Shown one piece after another: positions 15,986-24,572 of a stretch of DNA of 61,963 nt. The notes beneath the pieces were generated by a model that did no database searches, was not told where the DNA came from, and saw only the letters and a list, made by a program, of their open reading frames with translations. The stretch lies in NCBI GenBank assembly GCA_002364755.1, contig DEZI01000032.1:7873-69835 (forward strand). Reading direction: 5' to 3'. This DNA is from Stenotrophomonas maltophilia (lineage in GTDB: Bacteria > Pseudomonadota > Gammaproteobacteria > Xanthomonadales > Xanthomonadaceae). Within the stretch, counting starts at the first letter, position 1. Every line of letters begins with the position of its first letter. Made by a program: the position numbers and the translations under genes.

Positions 15986-17353
15986 ATGCTCGACAAAGTC
16001 GTCATTGCCAACCGAGGGGAGATCGCGCTGCGCATCCTGCGCGCGTGCCACACCCTGGGCATCCGCACGGTGGCCGTGCACTCCACGGTCGACCGCAACC
16101 TCAAGCACGTGGCCATGGCCGACGAGTCGGTCTGCATCGGCCCGGCACCGTCGCCGCAGAGCTACCTCAACATCCCGGCGCTGATCGCCGCGGCGGAAGT
16201 CACCGACGCCCAGGCCATCCACCCGGGCTACGGCTTCCTGTCGGAGAACGCCGACTTCGCCGAGCGCGTGGAGGAGTCCGGCTTCATCTTCATCGGCCCC
16301 AAGGCCGACACCATCCGCATGATGGGTGACAAGGTCGAAGCCATCCGCGCCATGAAGTCCGCCGGCGTGCCGTGCGTGCCCGGCTCGGGCGGCCCGCTGG
16401 GCGAGGACATCGTTGCCAACACCAAGATCGCCCGTGAGATCGGCTACCCGGTCATCATCAAGGCGGCCGGTGGCGGCGGTGGCCGCGGCATGCGCGTGGT
16501 GCACGCCGAAGCCTCGCTGAAGACCTCGATCGAAACCACCAAGAGCGAGGCCAAGGCCGCGTTCGGCAATGGCGAGGTCTACATGGAGAAGTTCCTGGAG
16601 AACCCGCGCCACGTGGAGATCCAGGTGCTGGCCGACGGCCAGGGCAACGCCATCCACCTGGGTGAGCGCGATTGCTCGATGCAGCGCCGCCACCAGAAGG
16701 TAGTGGAAGAAGCACCGGCACCGGGCATCAGCGCCGAACAGCGCGAAGAGATCGGCAAGGTCTGCACCGAAGCCTGCGTGCGCATCGGCTACCGCGGCGC
16801 CGGCACCTTCGAGTTCCTGTACGAAGACGGCCGCTTCTACTTCATCGAAATGAACACCCGCATCCAGGTGGAGCATCCGGTCACCGAAATGGTCACCGGC
16901 ATCGACCTGGTGGCCGAGCAGCTGAAGATCGCTGCAGGCCAGAAGTTGTCGATCAAGCAGAGCGACGTGGTGCTCAGCGGCCATGCCATCGAGTGCCGCA
17001 TCAACGCCGAAGATGCTGAAACCTTCGTGCCGAGCCCGGGCACCATCACCGGCTTCCATCCGCCGGGCGGCCCCGGCGTGCGCGTGGACACCCACATCTA
17101 CAGTGGCTACCGCGTGCCGTCGAACTACGACTCGATGATCGGCAAACTGATCGTGCACGGCCCGGACCGCGAGACCGCCATCGCCCGCATGCGCGTGGCG
17201 CTGAGCGAGATGGTGGTGGACGGCATCAAGACCAACGTGGCCCTGCAGCAGCGCATCATGCGCGACAAGGGCTTCCAGGCCGGTGGGCAGAACATCCACT
17301 ACCTGGAAAAGCGCCTGGCCGAACGCAAGAACAAGCCGATCGCGTTGACCTGA
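15986..17353 (+). CDS. accC: Biotin carboxylase subunit of acetyl-CoA carboxylase
   Basis: 455-residue ATP-grasp enzyme that carboxylates BCCP-biotin using ATP and bicarbonate. Landmarks: N-terminal KVVIANRGEIALRILRA, the glycine-rich ATP loop KAAGGGGGRGMR, the HVEIQVLAD strand, and the catalytic region FIEMNTRIQVEHPVTE. Length and all motifs are typical. It is cotranscribed with accB; a strong intrinsic terminator follows at 17376. Confidence 0.98.
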   Translation: MLDKVVIANRGEIALRILRACHTLGIRTVAVHSTVDRNLKHVAMADESVCIGPAPSPQSYLNIPALIAAAEVTDAQAIHPGYGFLSENADFAERVEESGFIFIGPKADTIRMMGDKVEAIRAMKSAGVPCVPGSGGPLGEDIVANTKIAREIGYPVIIKAAGGGGGRGMRVVHAEASLKTSIETTKSEAKAAFGNGEVYMEKFLENPRHVEIQVLADGQGNAIHLGERDCSMQRRHQKVVEEAPAPGISAEQREEIGKVCTEACVRIGYRGAGTFEFLYEDGRFYFIEMNTRIQVEHPVTEMVTGIDLVAEQLKIAAGQKLSIKQSDVVLSGHAIECRINAEDAETFVPSPGTITGFHPPGGPGVRVDTHIYSGYRVPSNYDSMIGKLIVHGPDRETAIARMRVALSEMVVDGIKTNVALQQRIMRDKGFQAGGQNIHYLEKRLAERKNKPIALT

Positions 17354-17375
17354 TCGGCGGCAGATGCTGGACACG

Positions 17376-17405
17376 AAAAGGGCGGGGATTTCCCCGCCCT
17401 TTTTT
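17376..17405 (+). terminator. Intrinsic terminator of accBC
   Basis: AAAAGGGCGGGGA pairs perfectly with TCCCCGCCCTTTT over a 2-nt loop and is followed by further T residues. It lies 22 bp after the accC stop. Confidence 0.92.
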
Positions 17406-17432
17406 GCGTCTTCCGGTGCCGCCGGGCATCAC

Positions 17433-17455
17433 CGCCGGGCGTGGCCCGGCGCTAC
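17433..17455 (-). repeat. SMAG element
   Basis: GTAGCGCCGGGCCACGCCCG on the minus strand, just 3' of the small membrane-protein gene ending at 17466. Same subtype as the elements at 3001-3067 and 21094. Confidence 0.8.
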
Positions 17456-17465
17456 CCCACGCGGG

Positions 17466-17840
17466 TCAGCGCTTGTCAGCGACTTCGGCCGGAATCTGCG
17501 TCTCGGCCAGCGGGCGCACGCCGTTGGGCGAGGTCGGGTCGACGATCACCATGGTTTCGGTCGAGCCATCGGGCCAGACCACCTGGAAGGTACTGCCCGC
17601 CGGCAACGCAGCGAAGGGCGCGCCACTCTGCGCGCGGTACACCGCAGCCACCTGGCTGGCACCGGCGCGGCGCACGTCTTCCTGCGCCTTCACCGAGGTC
17701 AGCTCAACCTTGGAAAGATGCCGGTAGCGATCCTCGTAGGTGTCGATCATCAGCAGGCCAACCGCGCCGGCCGAATACGCGACAAACAACGCCACCCAGA
17801 ACCAGAACTTGGCCCCGTGCAGGAATCGACGGTAGTTCAT
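17466..17840 (-). CDS. Hypothetical single-pass membrane protein
   Basis: 124 residues, not recognised. An N-terminal membrane segment (about residues 8-32, FWFWVALFVAYSAGAVGLL) is followed by a soluble domain, probably periplasmic, with the segment FQVVWPDGSTETMVIVDP. The start at 17840 is supported by GAGGAAC upstream. The upstream gene ends inside its start codon (ATGA overlap), so the two are translationally coupled and probably work together. No function can be assigned. Confidence 0.75.
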   Translation of the reverse strand: MNYRRFLHGAKFWFWVALFVAYSAGAVGLLMIDTYEDRYRHLSKVELTSVKAQEDVRRAGASQVAAVYRAQSGAPFAALPAGSTFQVVWPDGSTETMVIVDPTSPNGVRPLAETQIPAEVADKR

Positions 17841-18802
17841 TGCCCGTTCCTCTTTCCAATCAATTGCTTGATCCATTCGTTCATCTTCCCCGCACCTTGC
17901 CGCGATACAGCAGCGTCATACACGAAATCCTGGAAATCCTGCGTACCATCCTGCGAACAGATCCCTCCGTTCGCGCAGTAACTGTTCATCAGCACACTGT
18001 CGGCCCCACACGGTAGACCGAGCTGACAGGCAGCCACCCGCCACGCCATCTCACTGAGCTGTTCGCCGGCCACCATGTTGGCCAGCGCCTTGTCGCCGGC
18101 AGCGCGCACGCCCATGCCCGGCGCCAGCGCCATGTAGGCCTCCGGGTCGCGCGAGGTACGCACGCGCTCCACCAGGTCGCGGCGGTACTGGTCATTGCTG
18201 TGCAGCGGCTCACCCTCGGCGAACAGCGCGGCTTCGGCGGCCAGGTTGCCCTGCAGGGCCGCACGCCGGCGTTCGTTGAACACCAGCGAAGGGCCCAGCT
18301 TGTCGCCCGGCACGAAACCACCGCAGCGCTGCGCCACGCGCTCGCGCGCCTGCACCATCGCCGGCGCCGCGCTCAGGCCGAGGCCGGCCAGCACGTTGTT
18401 GTCCAGGCGGTAGCCACCGGGATCGACCGCATACTGCGCGCAGTAGTCGTAGACCCGGCTGAGCATCCAGCGCGCTTCATGATTGCCCTGCTCGGCCTGC
18501 GCCTTCAGGCGCTGTGCGTAGGCGAACAGATCGGTCTCGCCTTCGATGTCGGCGCGGATGTCCAGCGGCAGGCCCGAAGGCAGCGCGCTGCTCCGCTCGA
18601 AGCCGGCCAGGCGGCGGGCCAGCGCTTCAGGCATCACCGGTTCCAGCGCGTCCTGCACGCTGGCGGCGGACACCGCCATGGGCGCGCCCACGTCCACCTG
18701 CTCCGCGCGCCCATGGCCACTGGCCCGATAACCGGCCACGCCCAGCACGGCCACGGCCGGCAGCACGAGCAACCAGGTTTTCAGGGTCGGGGCGAGAGCC
18801 AT
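17837..18802 (-). CDS. Hypothetical exported or anchored protein
   Basis: 321 residues, not recognised. An N-terminal hydrophobic stretch (about 9-24, TWLLVLPAVAVLGVAGY) looks like a signal anchor. The remainder is soluble and helical, with several Cys (YDYCAQY, CQLGLPCG, SYCANGGICSQ) that could form disulfides in the periplasm. A Sel1-like or structural role would be a guess. The frame is open far upstream, but the ATG at 18802 is the first that places the hydrophobic segment at the N-terminus. It overlaps the next gene by ATGA. The pair interrupts the usual accC-prmA adjacency. Confidence 0.75.
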   Translation of the reverse strand: MALAPTLKTWLLVLPAVAVLGVAGYRASGHGRAEQVDVGAPMAVSAASVQDALEPVMPEALARRLAGFERSSALPSGLPLDIRADIEGETDLFAYAQRLKAQAEQGNHEARWMLSRVYDYCAQYAVDPGGYRLDNNVLAGLGLSAAPAMVQARERVAQRCGGFVPGDKLGPSLVFNERRRAALQGNLAAEAALFAEGEPLHSNDQYRRDLVERVRTSRDPEAYMALAPGMGVRAAGDKALANMVAGEQLSEMAWRVAACQLGLPCGADSVLMNSYCANGGICSQDGTQDFQDFVYDAAVSRQGAGKMNEWIKQLIGKRNGQ

Positions 18803-18964
18803 CGGCGGTCGGTTACGGCACGTCGGGCAGGAAAGCGCCAAGTTTAGCAAGGCCCGTGAGGCCTGTCTGAATCGGCCTCGTTCAGCCCCGGCCCGCATCT
18901 CAGGGGATACGGAGACGGCCGGATGGTCTAGCATGGCCCCCTTTCCCGCGATTGCCCCCACGCC

Positions 18965-19885
18965 ATGCCGTTCCTGGAACTGACCCTGCGCTGCACCGAA
19001 GCCACCCAGCCCCGCTATGAAAACGCGCTGGAGGACGTGGGCGCGCTGGCGGTGACCCTGCTCGATGCCGAGGCCGACACCAGCAACGAGCAGGCCATCC
19101 TCGAGCCGGGCGTGGGCGAGACCCCGCTGTGGGACACCCTGGTGCTGAGCGCGCTGTTCCCGGCCGACAGCAACGCGCTGTTGCTGCTGGCCGCGCTGGA
19201 AGCGTTCGACCCGGAGCTGGACTGGACCGGCGGCAGCTTCCGCGCGGTCGAGGACGAAGACTGGGAACGCGCCTGGCTCGACCAGTTCCAGCCGATGGAT
19301 TTCGGCAGCCGCACCTGGATCGTGCCGTGGAACCATGAACTGCCCGAGGCGGCGCAGGCCGCCGACGCCGCCGTGGTGCGCCTGGACCCGGGCCTGGCCT
19401 TCGGTTCGGGCACCCACCCGACCACCGCGCTGTGCCTGCGCTGGCTGGACCAGCTGGCCGTGGATGGCCTGCTGCAGGGCCAGCGCGTGCTCGACTTCGG
19501 CTGCGGCTCGGGCATCCTCGCCCTGGCCGCGCTGAAGCTGGGTGCAGCCGAAGCGATCGGCGTGGACAACGATCCGCAGGCGCTGATCGCCACCGCCGAC
19601 AACGCCGAGCGCAATGGCGAGCAGGCCCGCATGCACGTGTACCTGCCGCAGGACGAACCGGTGGCCACCTACCCGATCGTGGTCGCCAACATCCTCGCCT
19701 CGGCACTTGATGCACTGGCCGAACTGCTGGCCGCGCGCGTCGCTGCCGGTGGCTGCATCGCCCTGTCGGGCATCCTGCATGGCCAGGAAGGCGAACTGCT
19801 GCAGCGTTACGCAGCATGGTTCGACGAGCTGCAGGCCACCCAGGACGGCGACTGGATGCGCATCACCGGCGTACGCCGCGGCTGA
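18965..19885 (+). CDS. prmA: Ribosomal protein L11 methyltransferase
   Basis: 306-residue SAM-dependent enzyme that trimethylates ribosomal protein L11. The N-terminal substrate-recognition domain (about 1-60) precedes the Rossmann methyltransferase domain, with LDPGLAFGSGTHPTT, the SAM loop DFGCGSGILALAALKLG, and VVANILASAL at motif IV. Length is typical. It is followed by the DUF3426 gene and fis, a conserved order in Pseudomonas and xanthomonads. Confidence 0.97.
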   Translation: MPFLELTLRCTEATQPRYENALEDVGALAVTLLDAEADTSNEQAILEPGVGETPLWDTLVLSALFPADSNALLLLAALEAFDPELDWTGGSFRAVEDEDWERAWLDQFQPMDFGSRTWIVPWNHELPEAAQAADAAVVRLDPGLAFGSGTHPTTALCLRWLDQLAVDGLLQGQRVLDFGCGSGILALAALKLGAAEAIGVDNDPQALIATADNAERNGEQARMHVYLPQDEPVATYPIVVANILASALDALAELLAARVAAGGCIALSGILHGQEGELLQRYAAWFDELQATQDGDWMRITGVRRG

Positions 19886-19927
19886 TCGTGGTTGAATGAC
19901 CGCTGGATCCGAGCCCGCGCCCTGAGC

Positions 19928-20695
19928 ATGTCCGAGCCGAACCCGCCGCGTCGTCCGCTTGCCACCTTCCTGCGTTCCGCGCCGGGAACCGATGCGCCGC
20001 CCGACACCGGGCAGGCGCAGGAACCCGCTGGCAACACGACGGATGCCACCGTCGATCAGACGGCACCGTTGGAACTGCCGGCCGAACCGGTGGTGGACAC
20101 ACCGCCACCGCCGCAGACGCGACGGTCCGATGACACTGTCATTGAAACGTCCTCGCGCATCGACACGCCGGCATCGGTCGCACCGGCCAGCGATGCGCCC
20201 AGTTTCCTCGGCGCCCGCCCGCGTGCCCTGCCGACGCCGCGCTGGCACTGGGCCCTGGTGGCCGTGCTGGCATTGCTGCTGGTGCTGCAGAGCGTGCTGG
20301 CCGATCGTGCGCGACTGGCTGCTGATGCCGCGCACCGCCCGTGGATCAGTGCGCTGTGCGGTGTCCTGCGCTGCAGCCTGCCGGCATGGCGCGAACCGAC
20401 CGCATTGACCATGACCAGTCGCGAGATCCGTCCGCTGCCCGGGCAGGCCGGTGTGCTGCAGGTCCAGGCCAGCATCCGCAACGATGCGCGCTGGGCACAG
20501 GCATGGCCCGACCTGCGCCTGTCACTGGCCGATGCTGATGGCCGGGTGATCGGCACCGGCGTGTTCCCGCCCGCGCAGTACCTGGGCGAGAACCCCGGCG
20601 CGGCCCTGCTGGAACCGGGGCAGAGCGCGCGCATCGCCTTCCGCGTACAGGAGCCTGCGGCCTCCACGGTCGCATTCACCTTCGAGTTCCTCTGA
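19928..20695 (+). CDS. DUF3426 membrane protein
   Basis: 255 residues. A Pro/Thr-rich N-terminal region (1-100) precedes one membrane segment (about 107-122, WALVAVLALLLVLQSVLA), then a C-terminal domain matching DUF3426 (around RSARIAFRVQEP at the end). The MJ0042-type zinc ribbon that often precedes DUF3426 is absent, so this is a shortened form. I chose the ATG at 19928; a TTG 12 codons upstream is possible. It sits between prmA and fis. Function unknown. Confidence 0.75.
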   Translation: MSEPNPPRRPLATFLRSAPGTDAPPDTGQAQEPAGNTTDATVDQTAPLELPAEPVVDTPPPPQTRRSDDTVIETSSRIDTPASVAPASDAPSFLGARPRALPTPRWHWALVAVLALLLVLQSVLADRARLAADAAHRPWISALCGVLRCSLPAWREPTALTMTSREIRPLPGQAGVLQVQASIRNDARWAQAWPDLRLSLADADGRVIGTGVFPPAQYLGENPGAALLEPGQSARIAFRVQEPAASTVAFTFEFL

Positions 20696-20809
20696 GCGGG
20701 ACGAAGGCGTCCAGCCGTGGCAGGTCGGGCACGCTCGCGCTAGACTGGCCGCCACCACCTCGTCCGGCCGCGCGCTCCGCGCGCACGGGCCACCGAATCG
20801 GGAACCCCC

Positions 20810-21085
20810 TTGAACGCTGTCCTTTCTCGTCCTGACAACAGTCGTGGCGCTGCCCGGCCACCGCTGCGTGAACACGTCGCCCAGTCCGTGCGCCGCTACC
20901 TGCGTGACCTCGATGGCTGCGACGCGGACGATGTCTACGAGATCGTGCTGCGCGAGATGGAGATTCCGCTGTTCGTGGAAGTGCTCAACCACTGCGAAGG
21001 CAACCAGAGCCGCGCCGCGGCGATGCTGGGCATCCACCGCGCCACGCTGCGCAAGAAGCTGAAGGAATACGGCATCAGCGCGTAA
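20810..21085 (+). CDS. fis: Fis family nucleoid/transcription regulator
   Basis: 91 residues, the DNA-bending regulator of rRNA promoters and growth-phase genes. The C-terminal Fis helix-turn-helix is clear: NQSRAAAMLGIHRATLRKKL. The preceding helix with PLFVEVLNHCEGN is the dimerisation region. The start codon is TTG at 20810, unusual but the only suitable start in frame. It closes the prmA-DUF3426-fis group; the purH gene that follows fis in relatives is here 6 kb away. Confidence 0.93.
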   Translation: MNAVLSRPDNSRGAARPPLREHVAQSVRRYLRDLDGCDADDVYEIVLREMEIPLFVEVLNHCEGNQSRAAAMLGIHRATLRKKLKEYGISA

Positions 21086-21093
21086 GCGCGGCC

Positions 21094-21152
21094 CGCCGGG
21101 CATGGCCCGGCGCTACCGATGTATGCCCGTAGATCCACGCCATGCGTGGATG
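21094..21152. repeat. Two SMAG elements in opposite orientation
   Basis: A minus-oriented element (21094-21116, GTAGCGCCGGGCCATGCC) and a plus-oriented one (21129-21152, GTAGATCCACGCCATGCG) of a different subtype. They lie between fis and the convergent lipid cluster, marking one edge of that insertion. Confidence 0.85.
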
Positions 21153-21166
21153 AAAACCCGGCGAAA

Positions 21167-22162
21167 TCACCCCACCCCGCCGGCCTTCCAGTAATACCGC
21201 ACCACATGGAAGAACACCGGCGCGGCGAAGCACACCGAATCCAGCCGGTCGAGCATGCCGCCATGGCCCTCGATCATGTGGCCCCAGTCCTTGATGCCGC
21301 GGTCGCGCTTGATCGCCGACATGACCAGGCCACCCCAGAATCCCATCAGGTTGATCAGCAGCGACAGGCCGAACGCCTGCAGCGGCGTGAACGGGGTGAT
21401 CCACCACAGCGCCGCACCCAGCGCGCTGGCACTGAGTACGCCGCCGACGAAGCCTTCCACCGTCTTCGACGGCGACAGCTTCGGGGCGATCAGGCGCTTG
21501 CCCAGCAGCTTGCCCCAGATGTACTGCAGCACGTCCGAGGACTGCACCACGATCACCAGGAAGGCGAACAGCAGCACGTTCCGCGAGGGATCGTGGCCGG
21601 GCACGTGCAGGTTCAGCAGCAGCGGCACGTGCGAGATGCAGAACACGCAGATCATCAGCCCCCACTGCACCTTGGCCGTGCGTTCCAGGTAGTGGGTGGT
21701 GTCGCCACCGATGGTCGACAGGATCGGCAGGAACAGGAACGCGTAGACCGGAATCAGCAGCGTGTACATGCCGTACCAGTCGATCCACACCAGGTAGTAC
21801 TGCCATGGCAGCACGATGTAGAACGCAGCCAGCAGCGCGTAGTAATCGCCCGAGCGCGTGGGCGCCAGGGTGATGAACTCGCGCAGCGCGAACAGCGAGA
21901 TGATCGCGAACAGCACGATGACCCCGGCGCGGCCGAACAGCAGCGCAGCGCCCACCACGATGGCCATCACCCACCACGCGCGGATGCGCGAAACCAGGTT
22001 GGCGATGACCGCGCTGGGGTTCTCGCGCTGGCGCCAGCGCAGCGTCTCCGATACCAGCGTGGCCAGCACCAGCACCGCGCCGACACCGGCAAACAGCAGG
22101 CCGGTCTGCTGGCCCACGCTCTGCGTGGCCAGGTCGCCGGATACATCCAGCAGGAAACTCAT
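21167..22162 (-). CDS. CdsA-like phosphatidate cytidylyltransferase (YnbB-like)
   Basis: 331-residue polytopic inner-membrane protein. The CdsA signature is fully present near the C-terminus: SAIKRDRGIKDWG followed by GHGGMLDRLDS. About eight hydrophobic segments precede it. The family makes CDP-diacylglycerol from phosphatidate and CTP. As this is not the housekeeping context of cdsA (no uppS, dxr or bamA nearby), it is probably a dedicated second enzyme supplying the CDP-lipid used by the phosphotransferase at 26368. It is the last gene of the cluster, and its start overlaps the acyltransferase stop by 4 bp. Confidence 0.88.
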   Translation of the reverse strand: MSFLLDVSGDLATQSVGQQTGLLFAGVGAVLVLATLVSETLRWRQRENPSAVIANLVSRIRAWWVMAIVVGAALLFGRAGVIVLFAIISLFALREFITLAPTRSGDYYALLAAFYIVLPWQYYLVWIDWYGMYTLLIPVYAFLFLPILSTIGGDTTHYLERTAKVQWGLMICVFCISHVPLLLNLHVPGHDPSRNVLLFAFLVIVVQSSDVLQYIWGKLLGKRLIAPKLSPSKTVEGFVGGVLSASALGAALWWITPFTPLQAFGLSLLINLMGFWGGLVMSAIKRDRGIKDWGHMIEGHGGMLDRLDSVCFAAPVFFHVVRYYWKAGGVG

Positions 22163-22788
22163 GCGCGGCCTCCGTTCGGTGCCAGGTCCAGCAGCGCCTG
22201 GCGACTGCGCGCGAGGAACGCGGCCTTGTCCTCATCGGCCTGCAGGCGCAGCGGCGTGCCGAAAGTCGCCGTGCACAGCAGCGGCAGTGGCAGGAAACGC
22301 CCCTTGGGCATCACCCGCTTCAGGTTGTCGATCCACACCGGTACGAACTCCAGTTCCGGGCGCTGCCGCGCCAGATGATAGATGCCACTCTTGAACGGCA
22401 GCAGTGGTTCCTCGCCGATGTTGCGCGTGCCTTCCGGGAACAGGATCAACGAACATCCCTCGTCCACCGCATCGCGCAGCCCCTGCAGCGGATCCTGCTG
22501 GCGCCGCGCGGCGTCGCGCTCGACCAGCACGCCGTTGAACACCGCATCGATCAGGTAACTGCGCAGCGCATCGCCCTGCCAGTACTCGGCGGCAGCGACG
22601 GGCCGCACCTGGCGACGCAGCGCCGCCGGCATCGACGACCAGATCAGCACGAAGTCACCATGGCTGGCATGGTTGCCGTAGTACACGCGGTGCTCGCTGG
22701 ATGGCGCACAGCCGATCCACAGCGCGCGCGCACCGGTCACCACATGGATCGCGCCACTGCAGGCGCGGGCGATCAGCTCAGCAAACAT
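22159..22788 (-). CDS. Lysophospholipid acyltransferase (PlsC family)
   Basis: 209-residue acyltransferase. The catalytic NHASHGDF is the HX4D motif and FPEGTR is the substrate-phosphate motif; no strong membrane anchor is seen beyond the hydrophobic N-terminus. PlsC-type enzymes acylate lysophosphatidate or other lysolipids at the inner membrane. Its place between the small membrane protein and the CdsA-like gene, with a 4-bp overlap, suggests it prepares or remodels the lipid substrate of this cluster. E. coli ynbABCD has no such gene, so this is an addition to the theme. Confidence 0.88.
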   Translation of the reverse strand: MFAELIARACSGAIHVVTGARALWIGCAPSSEHRVYYGNHASHGDFVLIWSSMPAALRRQVRPVAAAEYWQGDALRSYLIDAVFNGVLVERDAARRQQDPLQGLRDAVDEGCSLILFPEGTRNIGEEPLLPFKSGIYHLARQRPELEFVPVWIDNLKRVMPKGRFLPLPLLCTATFGTPLRLQADEDKAAFLARSRQALLDLAPNGGRA

Positions 22789-22800
22789 CGTTATCTCCGC

Positions 22801-23238
22801 TCAGGTCTGCGGCCACAGCACGGCCAGCAGCATCACCGCAAACTGCAGCAGCGTGGCCACATACTGGCGCACCAGCAGGCGGCGCATGCCGATCCAGCGT
22901 ACGTCCCAGCCGCGCACCGGCGCCTGCGCATCGCGGCGGCGCAGGCCGGCGGTGTGCAGCGCCGCGTCCACGCGCTCGGCGGCGGCATCGCCCTGCAGGC
23001 CTTCCCGCAGCAGCAGCTGCAGCAGGCTGGCATCCAGCTGCACGCGCACCGCGTAATACGCCTGCACCACGCCCACGGCCACGCTCAGCAGAAGCAGGCC
23101 GGCGGCGAACATCGCCAGGCCGGGCTCGATGCCCAGCAGCAGCAGCGCTACCAGCAGCAGGCCCGCTGACAGCGCGGCGGGCAGCCGGCCCTGGCGCAGC
23201 AGCAGGTGCATCATCGGCAGATCGGCAGCGGTACTCAT
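22801..23238 (-). CDS. Hypothetical membrane protein of the lipid cluster
   Basis: 145 residues, not recognised. Two adjacent hydrophobic segments at about 20-60 and one near the C-terminus (about 125-142), separated by a charged amphipathic region. It overlaps the upstream phosphatase gene by 4 bp (ATGA), so it is translated with it, and is followed 12 bp later by the acyltransferase. Its retention in the operon suggests a structural or transport role in the same pathway. Confidence 0.75.
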   Translation of the reverse strand: MSTAADLPMMHLLLRQGRLPAALSAGLLLVALLLLGIEPGLAMFAAGLLLLSVAVGVVQAYYAVRVQLDASLLQLLLREGLQGDAAAERVDAALHTAGLRRRDAQAPVRGWDVRWIGMRRLLVRQYVATLLQFAVMLLAVLWPQT

Positions 23239-24572
23239 GCGTTGCTCTCCCGTGTGGTGGCGGCCGCGATGGCCTGTAGATGAACGTCATGCAGGACGAT
23301 GGACGGCCGTGCGGCACGCACCCGCGCTACCGCTTCGGCGGCGGTGCATACCCGACCGGTACGCAGCAGCCAGGTCGCGACGCCGGCCGCACTGCGCGAA
23401 TAGCCCAGTGCGCAGCACACCAGCAGCGGCCCCTGCGCACGCAGGGCTTCGATGGCATCGGCGGCCTCGGCCAGCTGCGCCGGCGTGGGCACCACCAAAT
23501 CCAGCATCGGCACGCTGGCATAGGCCGCACCCGGCGCCGTGCAGGACAGCTCGGCGCAGGCATCGACCACACCGCGCAACGTCGCTGGCAGCGCGGCGCA
23601 GGGAATGCGGCCCAGCCACACGCCACCGGCCACTTCCACCGGCTGCGGCGCAGTGCGCGTCCACAGCCGCGAATTGATCCAGGCCGCGGCCAGGTACGGT
23701 GCCAGCAGCCAGCGCGCGGCCATGGTCAGTCGCCCATCGGCGCGCTTCTGGAACACCGCCGTGCCCAACCCGGCATAGGCCAGCGCCACCAGCAGCAGCG
23801 ACACCACCGGCCACAGCAGCCACAGCGTCGCGCCCCCCAGCACCACCACCGGCACCAGCAGAACCGCGGCGCCCAGCAGATAGAACGAGGCCAGGCGCCA
23901 GCGCTTTGGATCGCGCGCCGTGCGCCACGCCCGCAGCGGCGGCGTGCCCTGCTCTGGCCACAGCCACACGCACAGCCAACCAGCCAGCAGTCCGGTGGGC
24001 ACATCGATGAAGTGGTGCTGGAAGGTGGTCAGCACCGAGACGCCGATCAACAGCGCCCACGCATGCAGCAGCCAGCGCCACGCGCCCTGCAGGTACTGCG
24101 CGTACTTCACCCACAGCACGATCAGCAGCACGATGTGCAGCGACGGCGCCTGGTTGAACGGCTTGTCGAAACCCAGCAGCACATCGAACAGCCAGCCGAA
24201 CACGCCGCCGATTTCTGGTCGTTCAAAACTGAAGCGCAGCGGCCACAGCAGGAAGCAGGCCACCGCGATCAGTTGCGCGCTGAACAGGCGCAGCGCATGC
24301 CGGTCCAGCTCGAGGCGCTGCCGGCACAGGAAGAACGAGATCGCGTAGAACAGGTCGATCGACCAGTACGGCACGATCGTCCATGGCACGAACGGGATAT
24401 GCGATTCCCAGGCGAATGCCATCACCGGCAGCACGGCGTGGCGCCCGGCCATCCAGTTGGCGAAGCCATAGCTGGCGAAGAAGAATGGGCCCAGCAGTAC
24501 CAGCCACAGCAGGGCGCGCCGCCAGGGACGCCCCGCCGCGGCCAGCGGGGTGGCAGCCAGCGTTGCCATCAC
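23235..24572 (-). CDS. PAP2 and dual-specificity phosphatase fusion (YnbD-like)
   Basis: 445 residues. The N-terminal half is a polytopic PAP2 domain with NQAPSLHIVL and TTFQHHFIDVPTG, matching the family's PSxH and SRxxxxxHxxxD-type motifs in variant form. The C-terminal 130 residues are a dual-specificity phosphatase domain with the Cx5R loop CALGYSR. The residue before the catalytic Cys is Cys rather than the usual His (VCCALGYSRS). Such a fusion could remove phosphate from a lipid phosphate intermediate, for example after the CDP-alcohol phosphotransferase step. E. coli YnbD has the same layout. It overlaps both neighbours by 4 bp. Confidence 0.85.
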   Translation of the reverse strand: MMATLAATPLAAAGRPWRRALLWLVLLGPFFFASYGFANWMAGRHAVLPVMAFAWESHIPFVPWTIVPYWSIDLFYAISFFLCRQRLELDRHALRLFSAQLIAVACFLLWPLRFSFERPEIGGVFGWLFDVLLGFDKPFNQAPSLHIVLLIVLWVKYAQYLQGAWRWLLHAWALLIGVSVLTTFQHHFIDVPTGLLAGWLCVWLWPEQGTPPLRAWRTARDPKRWRLASFYLLGAAVLLVPVVVLGGATLWLLWPVVSLLLVALAYAGLGTAVFQKRADGRLTMAARWLLAPYLAAAWINSRLWTRTAPQPVEVAGGVWLGRIPCAALPATLRGVVDACAELSCTAPGAAYASVPMLDLVVPTPAQLAEAADAIEALRAQGPLLVCCALGYSRSAAGVATWLLRTGRVCTAAEAVARVRAARPSIVLHDVHLQAIAAATTRESNA

